NCBI GenBank assembly: GCA_017481595.1 | Contig: JAFUOY010000036.1 | Location: 1 to 64,000 of the forward strand | Direction: 5' to 3' | From: Clostridia bacterium | Lineage (GTDB): Bacteria > Bacillota > Clostridia > Oscillospirales > CAG-272 | Length of the DNA: 64,000 nt | In this document: positions 1-11,985 of the stretch, one piece after another | How the letters are laid out: every line of letters begins with the position of its first letter | Position numbering within the stretch: position 1 is the stretch's first letter | Program-made: the position numbers and the translations under genes | Notes under the pieces: generated by a model | Told to the model about the DNA's origin: nothing | The model's database searches: none | The model's input: only the letters and a program-made list of their open reading frames with translations

Positions 1-316
1 GTGTTAGCCAACGAAGACCAAGTGTCTGTCGTCTTTCAGGACGAACCTCCATTGGTACCTGATAAGTAGCACCACCCATTCTGCGGGCTTTTACTTCAAG
101 TACAGTCATGATATTTTCCATTGCATTTTCGAAAACTTCAAGAGCATTTTCACCTGTCTTTTCAGCGACAATTTCAAATGCTTCGTAAACAATCTTCTGT
201 GCTACACCCTTCTTACCATCAAGCATAATGTTGTTGATGAGCTTTGTAACGAGCTTTGAATTATAAAGGGGATCCGGCAATACATCTCTTTTGGAAATTT
301 GACCTCTTCTCGGCAC
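1..316 (-). CDS. rpsG: 30S ribosomal protein S7, partial (3' end outside window)
   Basis: Ribosomal protein S7 binds the 3' major domain of 16S rRNA and nucleates assembly of the small-subunit head. The visible N-terminal 105 residues begin [17 protein letters not shown] and continue through the conserved [16 protein letters not shown] stretch near residue 80, as in bacterial S7. I chose the GTG start at 316-314 because a GGAGGG ribosome binding site lies at 325-330 and the next residues match the family start. The gene is downstream of rpsL in the usual str-operon order. The C-terminal part runs off the left edge of the window. Confidence 0.95.
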   Translation of the reverse strand, partial: MPRRGQISKRDVLPDPLYNSKLVTKLINNIMLDGKKGVAQKIVYEAFEIVAEKTGENALEVFENAMENIMTVLEVKARRMGGATYQVPMEVRPERRQTLGLRWLT

Positions 317-473
317 TTTAACTTCCCTCCTTCATTAAAAATATGATATCATTGGTACTCGAAAGAAAATCTCCCGTCATGTCCGCACAAGTGTCACTGA
401 TATAAACATTTATTCAGTTTAACAAGTTTCGGAAATACGTAAATTTAACTTTTTTTCACCTTGTTATGTGCAA

Positions 474-890
474 TTATTTCTTCTTTGCACGCTTAGCGCC
501 GTACTTAGAACGGCTCTGATTACGGTTTGCAACGCCCTGTGCGTCAAGTGTACCACGGATGATGTGGTAACGGCAACCAGGCAAGTCTCTTACTCTACCG
601 CCACGGATAAGTACAACGGAGTGTTCCTGAAGGTTGTGACCGATACCGGGGATGTAGGATGTTACTTCCATACCGTTTGTAAGCTTTACTCTTGCGATCT
701 TACGAAGAGCTGAGTTAGGCTTCTTAGGTGTTGTGGTTGTAACCTTTGTACATACGCCTCTCTTCTGAGGTGCACTCTGCTCAACAGCTTTGTTCTTCAA
801 AGTGTTGAAACCTGTCTGGAGAACAGGAGTCTTTGACTTGTAGGTCTTGTCTGTTCTACCCTGCTTAACAAGTTGGTTAAATGTTGGCAT
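474..890 (-). CDS. rpsL: 30S ribosomal protein S12
   Basis: S12 sits at the decoding centre of the 30S subunit and controls translational accuracy; changes at its conserved lysines give streptomycin resistance in many bacteria. The 138-residue protein carries the KPNSALRK segment at about 57-64, the [11 protein letters not shown] loop near 81-91 and a basic KKK tail. The insert before residue 45 is the longer form usual in Firmicutes. It is the first gene of the str-type operon, followed after 157 bases by rpsG, and has a GGAGG site just before its ATG. Consensus promoter elements lie about 130 bases upstream. Confidence 0.97.
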   Translation of the reverse strand: MPTFNQLVKQGRTDKTYKSKTPVLQTGFNTLKNKAVEQSAPQKRGVCTKVTTTTPKKPNSALRKIARVKLTNGMEVTSYIPGIGHNLQEHSVVLIRGGRVRDLPGCRYHIIRGTLDAQGVANRNQSRSKYGAKRAKKK

Positions 891-1018
891 TTTATTCCTC
901 CTTCTTCTGAAATAAATGTTTATACTTCAATGCCGCGCACGGCACGATGTATCATTTCATACGCTTCACCCTAAAATGGGCATAACTATACCTTTTTAAA
1001 GGAATCCACGCAGAATGT

Positions 1019-1047
1019 ATTATATCATCTTGAATTCTTAATGTCAA
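1019..1047 (-). promoter_or_regulatory. Predicted sigma-A promoter of rpsL-rpsG
   Basis: On the minus strand TTGACA (1042-1047) and TATAAT (1019-1024) are separated by exactly 17 bases. This leaves a leader of roughly 120 bases before rpsL. The rest of the 891-1311 gap is AT-rich and holds no gene that I can see; the right part carries the divergent promoter of the next gene. Confidence 0.85.
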
Positions 1048-1250
1048 GAAAAACAGTTTACGCGCAAAATTTTCTCTTTTTTGCACAATTTTTTCATTCT
1101 CATTTTGAATATTTTTAGTTATTTTTTGTATAAATTCACGATTTTTTATTTTCTTTTTTATATAGTTATCTTTAGCGTTATATATTTAATGAAGAAAAAA
1201 TCTCATTCTCTCCGCTTTTTAATGTTTTTGCACAATATTTTACGAACTGA

Positions 1251-1279
1251 TTGAAACTGAGCCTGATTTGTAGTATAAT
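1251..1279 (+). promoter_or_regulatory. Predicted promoter of the AEC transporter gene
   Basis: TTGAAA (1251-1256) and TATAAT (1274-1279) are spaced by 17 bases, about 33 bases before the start codon. Confidence 0.8.
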
Positions 1280-1311
1280 AGTTTCAGCTTAAAGCCCTGA
1301 AAGGAATTTGT

Positions 1312-2232
1312 ATGAGTTTTTTTGTAACCTTAACTGCCGTGGCAATTATGCTTTTGTATGCGGTGCCCGGCTTTCTGCTTGTAAAGACCAGGCTCATAAA
1401 TGAGAGTCACATCCCCTCTTTTTCCAAGCTTCTTATGTACGTATGCCAGCCCTGTATTACCGTCTATTCCTTAAGGCAGATGGAATACTCCCCCGAAAAC
1501 TTTAAAAACATTATGATATGTCTGGCTATTACCTTGCTTTTACAGCTTGTTATGATAGGGGTCCTGTTTGTTTTATTTAAGAAAAGAAGAAACGATATCA
1601 TATGGAGAATAATAAATCTTGCTTCCGTTTTAGCAAACTGCGCCTTTCTCGGCATTCCCATTCTTGAGGCGTTGTTGCCTGAGCATCCCGAGGCTCTTGC
1701 CTACTCAAGCGTGTTCGGTCTTTCAATGTCCCTCATAGGCTGGACCGTGGGAATGTACATAATCTCCCTTAATAAATCCTATATAAAGCCGAAAAAGATA
1801 TTTTTAAATCCCGCCTTTATCGGATTTGCCATAGCCCTTACTATGTATCTTACCGAGCTTACCTTGCCCAAGCAAATGGAGGATATGATAACCCTCCTTG
1901 GCAGAATGTCTACGCCCTTATGTATGATGATAATGGGTATGCGTCTTGCGACGGTGAAAATAAGAGATATATTCTGCGATCCGAGACAATATATTTCCGT
2001 TGTGCTGAAGCAAATATTTTTTCCGCTTTTCGCCTTTGCCCTGTTATACTTTTTACCCATATCCGAAATACTTAAGCAGTCCGTAATAATTCTCTGCGCC
2101 TGCCCTGCCGCAAGCATGGTGCAAAACTTTGCAGAGCTTGTGGGTAAGGGTAACGATAAGGCCGCAAACATGGTACTGCTGGGAACTATTACCAGCGTTA
2201 TAACCGTTCCTCTTATCTGCCTGATACTATAA
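1312..2232 (+). CDS. AEC (auxin efflux carrier) family transporter
   Basis: This 306-residue integral membrane protein resembles the AEC/malonate transporter family (Pfam Mem_trans), secondary carriers for organic acids or related solutes. It is almost entirely hydrophobic, with about eight to ten likely membrane segments and short charged loops. Family-like features are the N-terminal LVKTRLINESHIPSFSKLL region near 25-43, the NCAFLGIPILEALL stretch near 108-121, and a CPAASMVQNFAELVG segment near 263-277. It has its own promoter and an AAAGGA ribosome binding site, and is closed by a bidirectional terminator shared with ftsZ, so it is probably monocistronic. The substrate cannot be inferred. 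Confidence 0.85.
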   Translation: MSFFVTLTAVAIMLLYAVPGFLLVKTRLINESHIPSFSKLLMYVCQPCITVYSLRQMEYSPENFKNIMICLAITLLLQLVMIGVLFVLFKKRRNDIIWRIINLASVLANCAFLGIPILEALLPEHPEALAYSSVFGLSMSLIGWTVGMYIISLNKSYIKPKKIFLNPAFIGFAIALTMYLTELTLPKQMEDMITLLGRMSTPLCMMIMGMRLATVKIRDIFCDPRQYISVVLKQIFFPLFAFALLYFLPISEILKQSVIILCACPAASMVQNFAELVGKGNDKAANMVLLGTITSVITVPLICLIL

Positions 2233-2275
2233 ATAACAAAACCGACCGATTTTACTCGGTCGGTTATTTGTTTTG
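2231..2275. terminator. Bidirectional intrinsic terminator between AEC gene and ftsZ
   Basis: A perfect 9-bp stem, ACCGACCGA (2241-2249) with TCGGTCGGT (2256-2264), is bordered by A-rich sequence on the left and T-rich sequence on the right. It can end transcripts from both converging genes. Confidence 0.85.
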
Positions 2276-2276
2276 A

Positions 2277-3470
2277 TCAATACTTCATTCCGTATTCGTC
2301 GTAGTTGCTCTTTTCGCGGTTCTTGTTGATAAGGCTGATAATATCGCCAAGGTCACCGTACTCACTGTCGGCATCTGCCTTAGGAGTGGGCTTAACCTCT
2401 ACCTCATCATCAGAGCCAACGTTAACTGCGGACTTGTAGTCAACTACAGGAGCAGCGGGAGCGTTAGGAGCTCTGCGGATGCCGCCCTTACCTGCGTGCT
2501 TGTTATTTGCGGAAGCCTTGTCAAATCCTGTTGCGATAATTGTGATCTTAACAGTATCCTCAAGCTCCTCATCAAATGTAGCACCCCAGATGATGTTTGC
2601 ATCGGGAGCAGCAGCCTCTGCGATCATTGTAGAAGCGCGGTCAACCTCATCAAGCTCAACTCCGGGAGATACTGTGATGTTAACAAGTATACCGTGAGCG
2701 CCGTCAATGGATGTTTCAAGCAAGGGGCTGGAAATAGCAGCCTTAGCCGCGTCAACAGCCTTGTTTTCACCGTTAGCTGCGCCAACGCCCATATGAGCAA
2801 GACCTGCGTCTCTCATGATGGATGAAACGTCAGCAAAGTCAAGGTTTACAAAACCAACAACATTGATAAGGTCGGAAATGCTCTTAACACCGTGCTTAAG
2901 CACGTCGTCTGCCATGCTGAAGGCGTTCATAAGAGTAACCTTCTGACCGGAAACCTCTTTAAGTCTTTCGTTAGGAATAACCACCAAGGAGTCAACGTAC
3001 TTAGCAAGCTCTGCAATACCTGCATCTGCCTGCATCATTCTACGTCCGCCCTCAAACTTAAAGGGCTTAGTTACGATACCTACTGTAAGGATACCCATTT
3101 CCTTAGCGATTCTTGCTACAACGGGAGCCGCACCTGTACCTGTACCGCCACCCATACCGGTAGCAACAAATATCATATCAGCACCCTGAATGGAGCGTCT
3201 GATCTCCTCAATGCTTTCCTCAGCAGAAAGCTCACCGATTTCGGGCTTAGCGCCTGCGCCCTTACCGCCCGTAATATTTTCGCCAATGCAGATCTTGTTA
3301 GCCGCGCCGGATTTCATAAGCGCAGCTCTATCTGTATTAACAGCTATAAATTCAACTCCCTTAATGTTGGAGGAAATCATTCTGTTTACAGCATTGTTTC
3401 CACCGCCACCAACACCGATAACTCTTATATCAACGCCGGAATCAAAATCGTTGTCAAGTTCAAATGGCAT
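2277..3470 (-). CDS. ftsZ: Cell division protein FtsZ
   Basis: FtsZ is the tubulin-like GTPase that polymerises into the division ring at midcell. The tubulin signature GGGTGTG is at 107-113, the N-terminal [13 protein letters not shown] phosphate-binding loop at about 19-31, and the T7 catalytic loop NLDFAD at 209-214. After the globular core (to about 320) comes a variable linker and a short acidic C-terminal tail containing [12 protein letters not shown]. Length (397 aa) is normal. The start is fixed by a GGAGG site just upstream and the usual PFELDN N-terminus. It stands alone here rather than beside ftsA or the mur genes, which is common in Clostridia. Confidence 0.97.
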   Translation of the reverse strand: MPFELDNDFDSGVDIRVIGVGGGGNNAVNRMISSNIKGVEFIAVNTDRAALMKSGAANKICIGENITGGKGAGAKPEIGELSAEESIEEIRRSIQGADMIFVATGMGGGTGTGAAPVVARIAKEMGILTVGIVTKPFKFEGGRRMMQADAGIAELAKYVDSLVVIPNERLKEVSGQKVTLMNAFSMADDVLKHGVKSISDLINVVGFVNLDFADVSSIMRDAGLAHMGVGAANGENKAVDAAKAAISSPLLETSIDGAHGILVNITVSPGVELDEVDRASTMIAEAAAPDANIIWGATFDEELEDTVKITIIATGFDKASANNKHAGKGGIRRAPNAPAAPVVDYKSAVNVGSDDEVEVKPTPKADADSEYGDLGDIISLINKNREKSNYDEYGMKY

Positions 3471-3511
3471 TATTTTTACCTCCGTAATTTAATTACTGTT
3501 TCTATATTTTT

Positions 3512-3540
3512 ATACTACACTATTTTTCGACGTATTTCAA
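3512..3540 (-). promoter_or_regulatory. Predicted ftsZ promoter
   Basis: On the minus strand TTGAAA (3535-3540) and TAGTAT (3512-3517) are 17 bases apart, about 40 bases before the ftsZ start. Confidence 0.6.
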
Positions 3541-3636
3541 GTGTTTTTTTAAAATATAAGAAAATATTTTTTATTATTCTAACACTCGCGCCAAAAAAAG
3601 TCAATAGGCATTTACAAAAATTCGTTTTTTTATTTT

Positions 3637-6351
3637 TCAAGCGAGGAAAGATACCTTTTTTATGTTCAAATTCGAATTTTTGGAGGTAAAGGTTATTTCT
3701 GCCTCGCCCTTCATAAGAGAAATGGCGGACTTTGTCGTTCCAACCTCTCCGTCGGTTCCGTGTGTAACGAAGGCGCAGTCGCCCGTGCCCTTTATCTCAC
3801 CTAAAACGGTTATCTGAGCCAAGGGAGAAAGGTATGATATCATTTCAAGCTCAACTATGTATCTTGCGGATCTTTCCACATTTACCTTGATAGGCTTTCC
3901 AAGCTCTACGTTATCGAAGCTGCACATAACGGAAAGATTGGAGGTATCCATATCTGCAAGCTCGTATGTAAAGCCGTTTGCGCGGAATCTTTCGTAAGCG
4001 TGGGTGTACATTACAAAGCCGCAGATGTTCTTTGCGCATCTCTGAAGCTCAGCGCGCTTAAGATATCCGCTTTCAAGGGAGGAGATAATATTGTGGTCAT
4101 ATGTTTTTGCGTTGGGAACTACCATATAAACGTCGTTTACGGACTTGACCATGCTGGCAACATCCTTCATATTGCGGTTGCCCTCGTAGTCGGTGATCCA
4201 AGCCCACCAGTCGGTCATAACGAAGCCGTCATACTTCCATTCGTCTCTCAAAAGGGATTTTGTAAGGTCGAAGTTTGACGCGGCGTGGTGAGAATTGACG
4301 ATATTGTACGCAGTCATAATAGCCTTGCAGCCGCCATCCTTAACTGCAATTTCAAAGGGACGTGCGTAAATTTCTCTTGCCGCTCTTTCTGAGATAACGG
4401 AGTCGCTGCTATGACGCTTCCACTCCTGGCTGTTTGCCATAAAGTGCTTAACGGTACAGTAAACTCCCGCCTTGGAAAGACCCTCTGAGATCGAAGCAGC
4501 CATACTGCCCGCAAGATAAGGATCCTCAGAGAAATACTCAAAGTTTCTACCGTTCAAGGGATTTCTGTGAATATTGATACCGGGGCCGAGGATCACGTCT
4601 ATTTCATAAGCGCTCATTTCAACACCCTCAAGGGAGTAAAGCTCGGATACAAGCTCACGGTTGAAGGTACAAGCGAGCAAGGTGCCGTTAGGCATACTTG
4701 TTGCAAGGAGTCCGCTGTCCATACGGATACCGGAGGGACCGTCGGTTGTACAAACGATAGGAATACCGAAGGAGATAAGCTCCTCTGACATACCGCCGAA
4801 GCAGCTACCCGTACCGGGAGTAACCTTGGGGCTGTTCATACCCTCGCCGAGAACAAGACAAGCAAGGTCCTTATCGGAGAGCTGAGCAACGAACTCATCC
4901 ATTGTGTTTCTGCCGCATCTTACGTCCTCAAGCTTGATTCCCTTGTCGCCCGTGTATGCAAGCTCCTCGGGAATGGAGCCTTCTACTCTGTCACGGTAGG
5001 AATACGTACAGGTGGGAACGGGCTCGTAGGAAACGTTCATATCGGCATCGGGCTTGATCCTGTCGAAGGGAAGCACGGGAGAAAGCGCTTCTGTACATTT
5101 TTCCGTAACTACTGTGTCGAAGATTTCAAAAGCAAGTGTTTTTTCTGCGCTTCTTACGTCAGCGCCAACGTATATCTTGTATTCGCCTGCCTCAAGTACG
5201 TAGCAGCTCTTGTTTCCCGTTGCGCCGGAGTCATCGTAGGACGCCATACGCTCAACAGGGAATTCGATAGTAAGGGTACATTCCTCACCGGGAGCGAGCA
5301 AGGGAGTTTTTGAGTAGTCAGCCAAGGAGCGAAGGCTCTTACCAAGCTTACCCTGGGGCGCCTCGTAGTACACCTGTACTACCTCCTTACCGCTGTATTC
5401 ACCTACGTTTTTAACTGTCGCTTTTACTTCTATTACGTCGTTTTTTACGCACCCTGTGGCGTTTATTTCAAATTTTGTATAGGAAAGACCGAAGCCGAAG
5501 GGGTAAAGGACCTTGTCCCTTGCAAAGGTCTCAAAGTAGCGGTAGCCAACGTAAATATCCTCCTTATAGAAGTTCTTTTCGCTGCCGCCGAAGTTTGCGG
5601 TTGAGGGATAATCGTTTATGCTCTTGGCAATAGTGTCTGCGAGCTTACCTGAGGGAGTGTCAAGACCGCAAAGAACGTCTGCGCACGCCTTACCGCCGCA
5701 CATACCGCCCTGCCATACGTACATAACCGCGGGAACGGAATATTTTTCCACCCAGGACATATCGATATTACTGCCTACGTTAAGGATAACGCACACGTTT
5801 TCAAACACGTCCCTGACCTTTTTAATAAGATCCTCTTCCTTTTTGGTGAGAAGATAGCCACCCTCGGAGGCGGTATTATCCTTGTCCTCACCTGCGGTAC
5901 GGCCAACGATAATAATAGCCTTATCGCCAAACTCACGGGCCGCCTTGACCACGTCCTCAGAAATTTCCATTTCCTCCTGGCACCAGGGCTCGGACGCCCA
6001 GCCGCCGTCACCTAAGTCGTATGGGTGATCCTTTTTCCACTGATCGTATATAGCCTCAAGCTCGGGGTTTACGTTTACAAAATCAAGAGCCTTAAGCTCG
6101 TCAACTATATTGGTTACGTATTTTACGTTTACAAGGCCGCCTGAGCCTGTTCCGCTCTTATAATATTCCTTCTGAACTCTGCCAAAAACAGACACTCTGT
6201 CGCCCTTTTTAAAGGGAAGCATACCGTTGTTTTCAAGAAGAACTATGCCCTCCTTTGCCGCCTTGAGGGAATATTCCTCAAGCTCCACAAGAGGCTCTCT
6301 TTTGAGGTTAGCAAGATCGTAGCTTTTGTAGTGACTGATTTCGTATTTCAT
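3637..6351 (-). CDS. Glycoside hydrolase family 3 beta-glucosidase, circularly permuted domain order
   Basis: Hydrolyses terminal beta-glucosides or related beta-linked sugars. Domains run opposite to the usual GH3 order. The alpha/beta-sandwich domain comes first (about 20-290, with the candidate acid/base Glu in ASEGGY near 163), then a fibronectin-III-like domain (about 300-415), then the TIM-barrel catalytic domain (about 490-800). The last contains CTVKHF near 634 and the nucleophile Asp in VMTDWW near 714. A short C-terminal beta region follows. The permuted order is known from Ruminococcus and Butyrivibrio enzymes. No signal peptide is seen, so it is probably cytoplasmic. I prefer the ATG at 6351 (904 aa), placed after a GGAGAG site; an in-frame TTG lies 12 bases upstream. 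It is the last gene of the ligA-cca operon. Confidence 0.93.
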   Translation of the reverse strand: MKYEISHYKSYDLANLKREPLVELEEYSLKAAKEGIVLLENNGMLPFKKGDRVSVFGRVQKEYYKSGTGSGGLVNVKYVTNIVDELKALDFVNVNPELEAIYDQWKKDHPYDLGDGGWASEPWCQEEMEISEDVVKAAREFGDKAIIIVGRTAGEDKDNTASEGGYLLTKKEEDLIKKVRDVFENVCVILNVGSNIDMSWVEKYSVPAVMYVWQGGMCGGKACADVLCGLDTPSGKLADTIAKSINDYPSTANFGGSEKNFYKEDIYVGYRYFETFARDKVLYPFGFGLSYTKFEINATGCVKNDVIEVKATVKNVGEYSGKEVVQVYYEAPQGKLGKSLRSLADYSKTPLLAPGEECTLTIEFPVERMASYDDSGATGNKSCYVLEAGEYKIYVGADVRSAEKTLAFEIFDTVVTEKCTEALSPVLPFDRIKPDADMNVSYEPVPTCTYSYRDRVEGSIPEELAYTGDKGIKLEDVRCGRNTMDEFVAQLSDKDLACLVLGEGMNSPKVTPGTGSCFGGMSEELISFGIPIVCTTDGPSGIRMDSGLLATSMPNGTLLACTFNRELVSELYSLEGVEMSAYEIDVILGPGINIHRNPLNGRNFEYFSEDPYLAGSMAASISEGLSKAGVYCTVKHFMANSQEWKRHSSDSVISERAAREIYARPFEIAVKDGGCKAIMTAYNIVNSHHAASNFDLTKSLLRDEWKYDGFVMTDWWAWITDYEGNRNMKDVASMVKSVNDVYMVVPNAKTYDHNIISSLESGYLKRAELQRCAKNICGFVMYTHAYERFRANGFTYELADMDTSNLSVMCSFDNVELGKPIKVNVERSARYIVELEMISYLSPLAQITVLGEIKGTGDCAFVTHGTDGEVGTTKSAISLMKGEAEITFTSKNSNLNIKKVSFLA

Positions 6352-6352
6352 A

Positions 6353-9764
<3,412 letters not shown>

Positions 9765-9865
9765 GTAATCGCATTATTTTACATTTATATTTTAAGTGCG
9801 ACACAATCATCTGTCAACTATTGTCTAAAGGTCGTTTGGTGGCATTTTTGGTCGAACGATTTATG

Positions 9866-9893
9866 TTGAATTGGTAAATTTTTCCGCTATAAT
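9866..9893 (+). promoter_or_regulatory. Predicted promoter of the C39-like gene
   Basis: TTGAAT (9866-9871) and TATAAT (9888-9893) are 16 bases apart, about 38 bases before the start codon at 9932. Confidence 0.65.
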
Positions 9894-9931
9894 GAAGTTA
9901 TAAAAATTCAAGGAATGAGGAAGAAAAAGGA

Positions 9932-11053
9932 ATGAAAAAATATTTATCCTGCATTATTTTAGTGATTTTATGTCTTATTTGCGCTATGGTATTTTACGCA
10001 AACGCATCGTCAATGGACGACAAGGACAACACCACCGTATCGCCCGATATCGACAAGGAGCAAGCAAAGCCCACAAAGGTAACGACTATCGAAAAAAGCG
10101 GAACAATTCTCAGCGAATATTATTCGGAAACGAATCTGAGAATCGAATGGAGCATCTACAAATACTTAAACGAGTCCCTTCTCTATTTCAGCGCGGAGGT
10201 ATATCTTGACTCTGCCAAGGGCTCAAATGCTCCACACAACGGATACGTTGAGATAAACGGTGAAAAAACGGACTTCCGTACGGAATCCTTTACAAGCGGA
10301 TCATATCTTATACACACCCACACGGACACCCTTCAGTATGAAAGAGATCTTAAGATAGAAATAAACGTCCACCTTGATATAAATATTATGGATGATAACG
10401 GAGTTATTTTGTCCGAGCTTAACGCCTACGGAATCATCAACGCAACAGAGGACTATAAGAATATGGACAAAACGAAGCTTTTAAACGTTGCCCACGTTTC
10501 TCAGTTTCCCTCCTTGCCCACGGGTGACGAAATAACCTCCCTTGGCACCGTGCTTAAGTTCCTTAACTATAACGTGGACGTAAACGACCTTTGCGACCTG
10601 TATCTCAGTAAGGGTCCCGTTGGGTTTACAAGCTTTTACGAGGCTAACGTAGGAAATCCAAGAAGCCAGTACAATTCCTACGGCTGCTACTCCCCTGTTA
10701 TAATTGACGCGGCAAAGAGGTTTATTCAGGCAAACGGCGGCACATCAAGGGTTACCGATATGAAGGGCTACAACCCCGATGAGCTTTACAGGCAGGTATG
10801 GAAGGGCAATCCTATTATTGTTTGGGTATGTGAGGATTTTGAAATTACCCCGTCAATTTCCCGCATTTGGATCGTAAACGGCGAAACGCTTTATTTGAAG
10901 TCAAATATGGCTTGTATGGTGCTTACCGGCTACGATTATACAAAGAATACAGTCACTTTATCAAATCCCGCGGGCGGAATGATGACCGTGGACATGGACC
11001 TTTTTGAGTTGAGATACTCTCAAATGGGCTCCCAAGCCATTATGATACAGTGA
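9932..11053 (+). CDS. Exported C39-like (papain-fold) protein, predicted catalytically inactive
   Basis: The first 26 residues form an uncleaved anchor or signal peptide (MKKYLSCIILVILCLICAMVF), so the protein is likely exported. Residues about 28-190 show no family that I recognise. Residues about 190-373 match the peptidase C39-like domain: the FPSLPTGDEITSL stretch, GNPRSQYNSYGCYSPVI, NPIIVWV, and MVLTGYDYTKNTVTLSNPAGG. In active relatives the first motif reads GCE with the nucleophilic Cys; here it is GDE. The usual His before the LTGYD strand is Ala, and the DP after it is NP. All three catalytic positions are therefore changed. A strong terminator follows. The ligand or partner is unknown. 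Confidence 0.75.
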   Translation: MKKYLSCIILVILCLICAMVFYANASSMDDKDNTTVSPDIDKEQAKPTKVTTIEKSGTILSEYYSETNLRIEWSIYKYLNESLLYFSAEVYLDSAKGSNAPHNGYVEINGEKTDFRTESFTSGSYLIHTHTDTLQYERDLKIEINVHLDINIMDDNGVILSELNAYGIINATEDYKNMDKTKLLNVAHVSQFPSLPTGDEITSLGTVLKFLNYNVDVNDLCDLYLSKGPVGFTSFYEANVGNPRSQYNSYGCYSPVIIDAAKRFIQANGGTSRVTDMKGYNPDELYRQVWKGNPIIVWVCEDFEITPSISRIWIVNGETLYLKSNMACMVLTGYDYTKNTVTLSNPAGGMMTVDMDLFELRYSQMGSQAIMIQ

Positions 11054-11097
11054 CGGCGCCATCTGCCTTTGGCGCTATGTATACCCTTTTCCCACGG

Positions 11098-11127
11098 AAG
11101 GCGGCTCTTATTCTGAGCCGCCTTTTG
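11098..11127 (+). terminator. Intrinsic terminator after the C39-like gene
   Basis: A 10-bp stem, AAGGCGGCTC (11098-11107) with GAGCCGCCTT (11115-11124), is followed by T residues. Confidence 0.85.
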
Positions 11128-11165
11128 AAAAAGGAAAATAATTTAGAATTTTTTTCAAAAACCTA

Positions 11166-11194
11166 TTGACAAAGGTTTTAGGGTGTGCTATTAT
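11166..11194 (+). promoter_or_regulatory. Predicted tRNA operon promoter
   Basis: TTGACA (11166-11171) and TATTAT (11189-11194) are 17 bases apart, 27 bases before the first tRNA. Confidence 0.8.
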
Positions 11195-11221
11195 ATTAAG
11201 GCAAAAAGACAATAGTGCTTT

Positions 11222-11295
<74 letters not shown>

Positions 11296-11302
11296 TTTTT
11301 TT

Positions 11303-11379
11303 GTACCTGTAGCTCAGCCGGATAGAGCAACTGCCTTCTAAGCAGTAGGTCGGGGGTTCGAATCCCTCCAGGTACGCCA
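11303..11379 (+). tRNA. tRNA-Arg (anticodon TCT)
   Basis: The acceptor stem GTACCTG pairs with CAGGTAC. The anticodon stem-loop ACTGC-CTTCTAA-GCAGT gives anticodon TCT. The T-arm GGGGGTTCGAATCCCTC is intact and CCA is encoded. Confidence 0.96.
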
Positions 11380-11384
11380 TATAT

Positions 11385-11462
11385 GGTGGGTATAGCTCAG
11401 CTGGTTAGAGCGTCAGATTGTGGCTCTGAAGGCCGTGGGTTCGAATCTCATTACCCACCCCA
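11385..11462 (+). tRNA. tRNA-His (anticodon GTG)
   Basis: The acceptor GTGGGTA pairs with TACCCAC, and the extra G at 11385 (G-1) faces C at 11459, the hallmark of tRNA-His. The anticodon loop TTGTGGC gives GTG. CCA is encoded. Confidence 0.96.
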
Positions 11463-11463
11463 T

Positions 11464-11497
11464 AAAAAATCCTTAACCGAAGAGGTTAAGGATTTTT
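11464..11497 (+). terminator. Terminator of the tRNA-Gly-Arg-His operon
   Basis: ATCCTTAACC (11469-11478) pairs with GGTTAAGGAT (11484-11493), followed by a T run. Confidence 0.85.
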
Positions 11498-11511
11498 AAT
11501 TAAATCCGTCA

Positions 11512-11683
11512 AAACGGAATAAATCCACAAATGTGGATGAAATCACTTCGTGATGAAATCAAGCTGCGCTTGGAGATGGATTAGACGGATTTGATTTCAT
11601 CTGACCAACGGGAAGATTTCATCCGAGTTAAGCGAGGATTTCATCGTGTTCGCACGATTTCATTATCATATAATTTGAGGGGT
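11512..11683 (+). repeat. Hairpin array 1 with GATGAAATC / GATTTCATC linkers (decayed element)
   Basis: Short hairpins such as ATCCACA-AA-TGTGGAT (11523-11538), ATCAC-TTC-GTGAT (11543-11555) and ATCGTG-TTCG-CACGAT (near 11643-11656) alternate with a 9-base linker. In the left half the linker reads GATGAAATC (11537-11545, 11553-11561). In the right half it is the reverse complement GATTTCATC, at least three times between about 11593 and 11652 plus a partial copy. AATCCGTC near 11513 and GACGGATT near 11585 are also complementary. The array ends a few bases before the ribosome binding site of a four-helix-bundle gene remnant. It has the same architecture as the array at 45.7-45.9 kb but a different linker. 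Confidence 0.8.
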
Positions 11684-11689
11684 GCTTAA

Positions 11690-11809
11690 ATGACCGAAAA
11701 TAAGTTTGCAGATTTGTCAACTGATTTGGCAATCAAGATATTGAATTTAACCGATGCAATAAAAGGACATTATTCTCTTTCTAACCAGCTTGAAAGAAGT
11801 GGCACGTGA
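11690..11809 (+). pseudogene. Truncated four-helix-bundle (S23/Avd-like) protein gene
   Basis: An ATG with a good GAGGGG ribosome binding site opens a 39-codon frame whose product contains LSTDLAIKILNLTDAIKG and ends QLERSGT. Full-length four-helix-bundle proteins of the 23S rRNA intervening-sequence (S23) family continue with a segment like SIGANIREA, which is absent here. The frame runs into a TGA at a junction with a fragment of an unrelated gene, so this is the N-terminal remnant of a deleted gene. It aligns in register with the intact four-helix-bundle gene at 45344-45700. Confidence 0.8.
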
Positions 11810-11948
11810 TAAAGGCTCAAACATAGCCTTAATTACTCACGGCGGCGTTATTAACGTCATATATCATATTGAACAGGGATTATCATATTCCAATAAAAAC
11901 AAACCTTTCTCTGTAAAACCTGCGGAAATAATATCAATAAAAATATAA
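11799..11948 (+). pseudogene. 3' remnant of a histidine phosphatase (phosphoglycerate mutase-like) gene
   Basis: An open frame without a start codon encodes about 49 residues including NIALITHGGVINVIYHI and ends naturally at TAA (11946-11948). THGGVI and the following helix match the C-terminal part of the histidine phosphatase superfamily. The 5' part is missing. The junction with the four-helix-bundle remnant falls at about 11799-11806, as expected if a deletion removed the right part of an inserted element together with the 5' part of this gene. Confidence 0.7.
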
Positions 11949-11985
11949 AATCGACAAGCATATTTAGCTTGTCGATTTTATATTT
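11946..11985. terminator. Bidirectional terminator
   Basis: AAAATCGACAAGC (11947-11959) pairs with GCTTGTCGATTTT (11967-11979). It closes the XRE gene on the minus strand and the phosphatase remnant on the plus strand. Confidence 0.8.

Noticed and set aside
468..713. Plus-strand frame opposite rpsL
   Set aside because: It lies wholly within the highly conserved rpsL gene in the opposite frame.
11512..11683. CRISPR array
   Set aside because: The repeated unit is only about 9 bases, it inverts in the middle, and the intervening sequences are hairpins of uneven length rather than uniform spacers. No cas genes are nearby.
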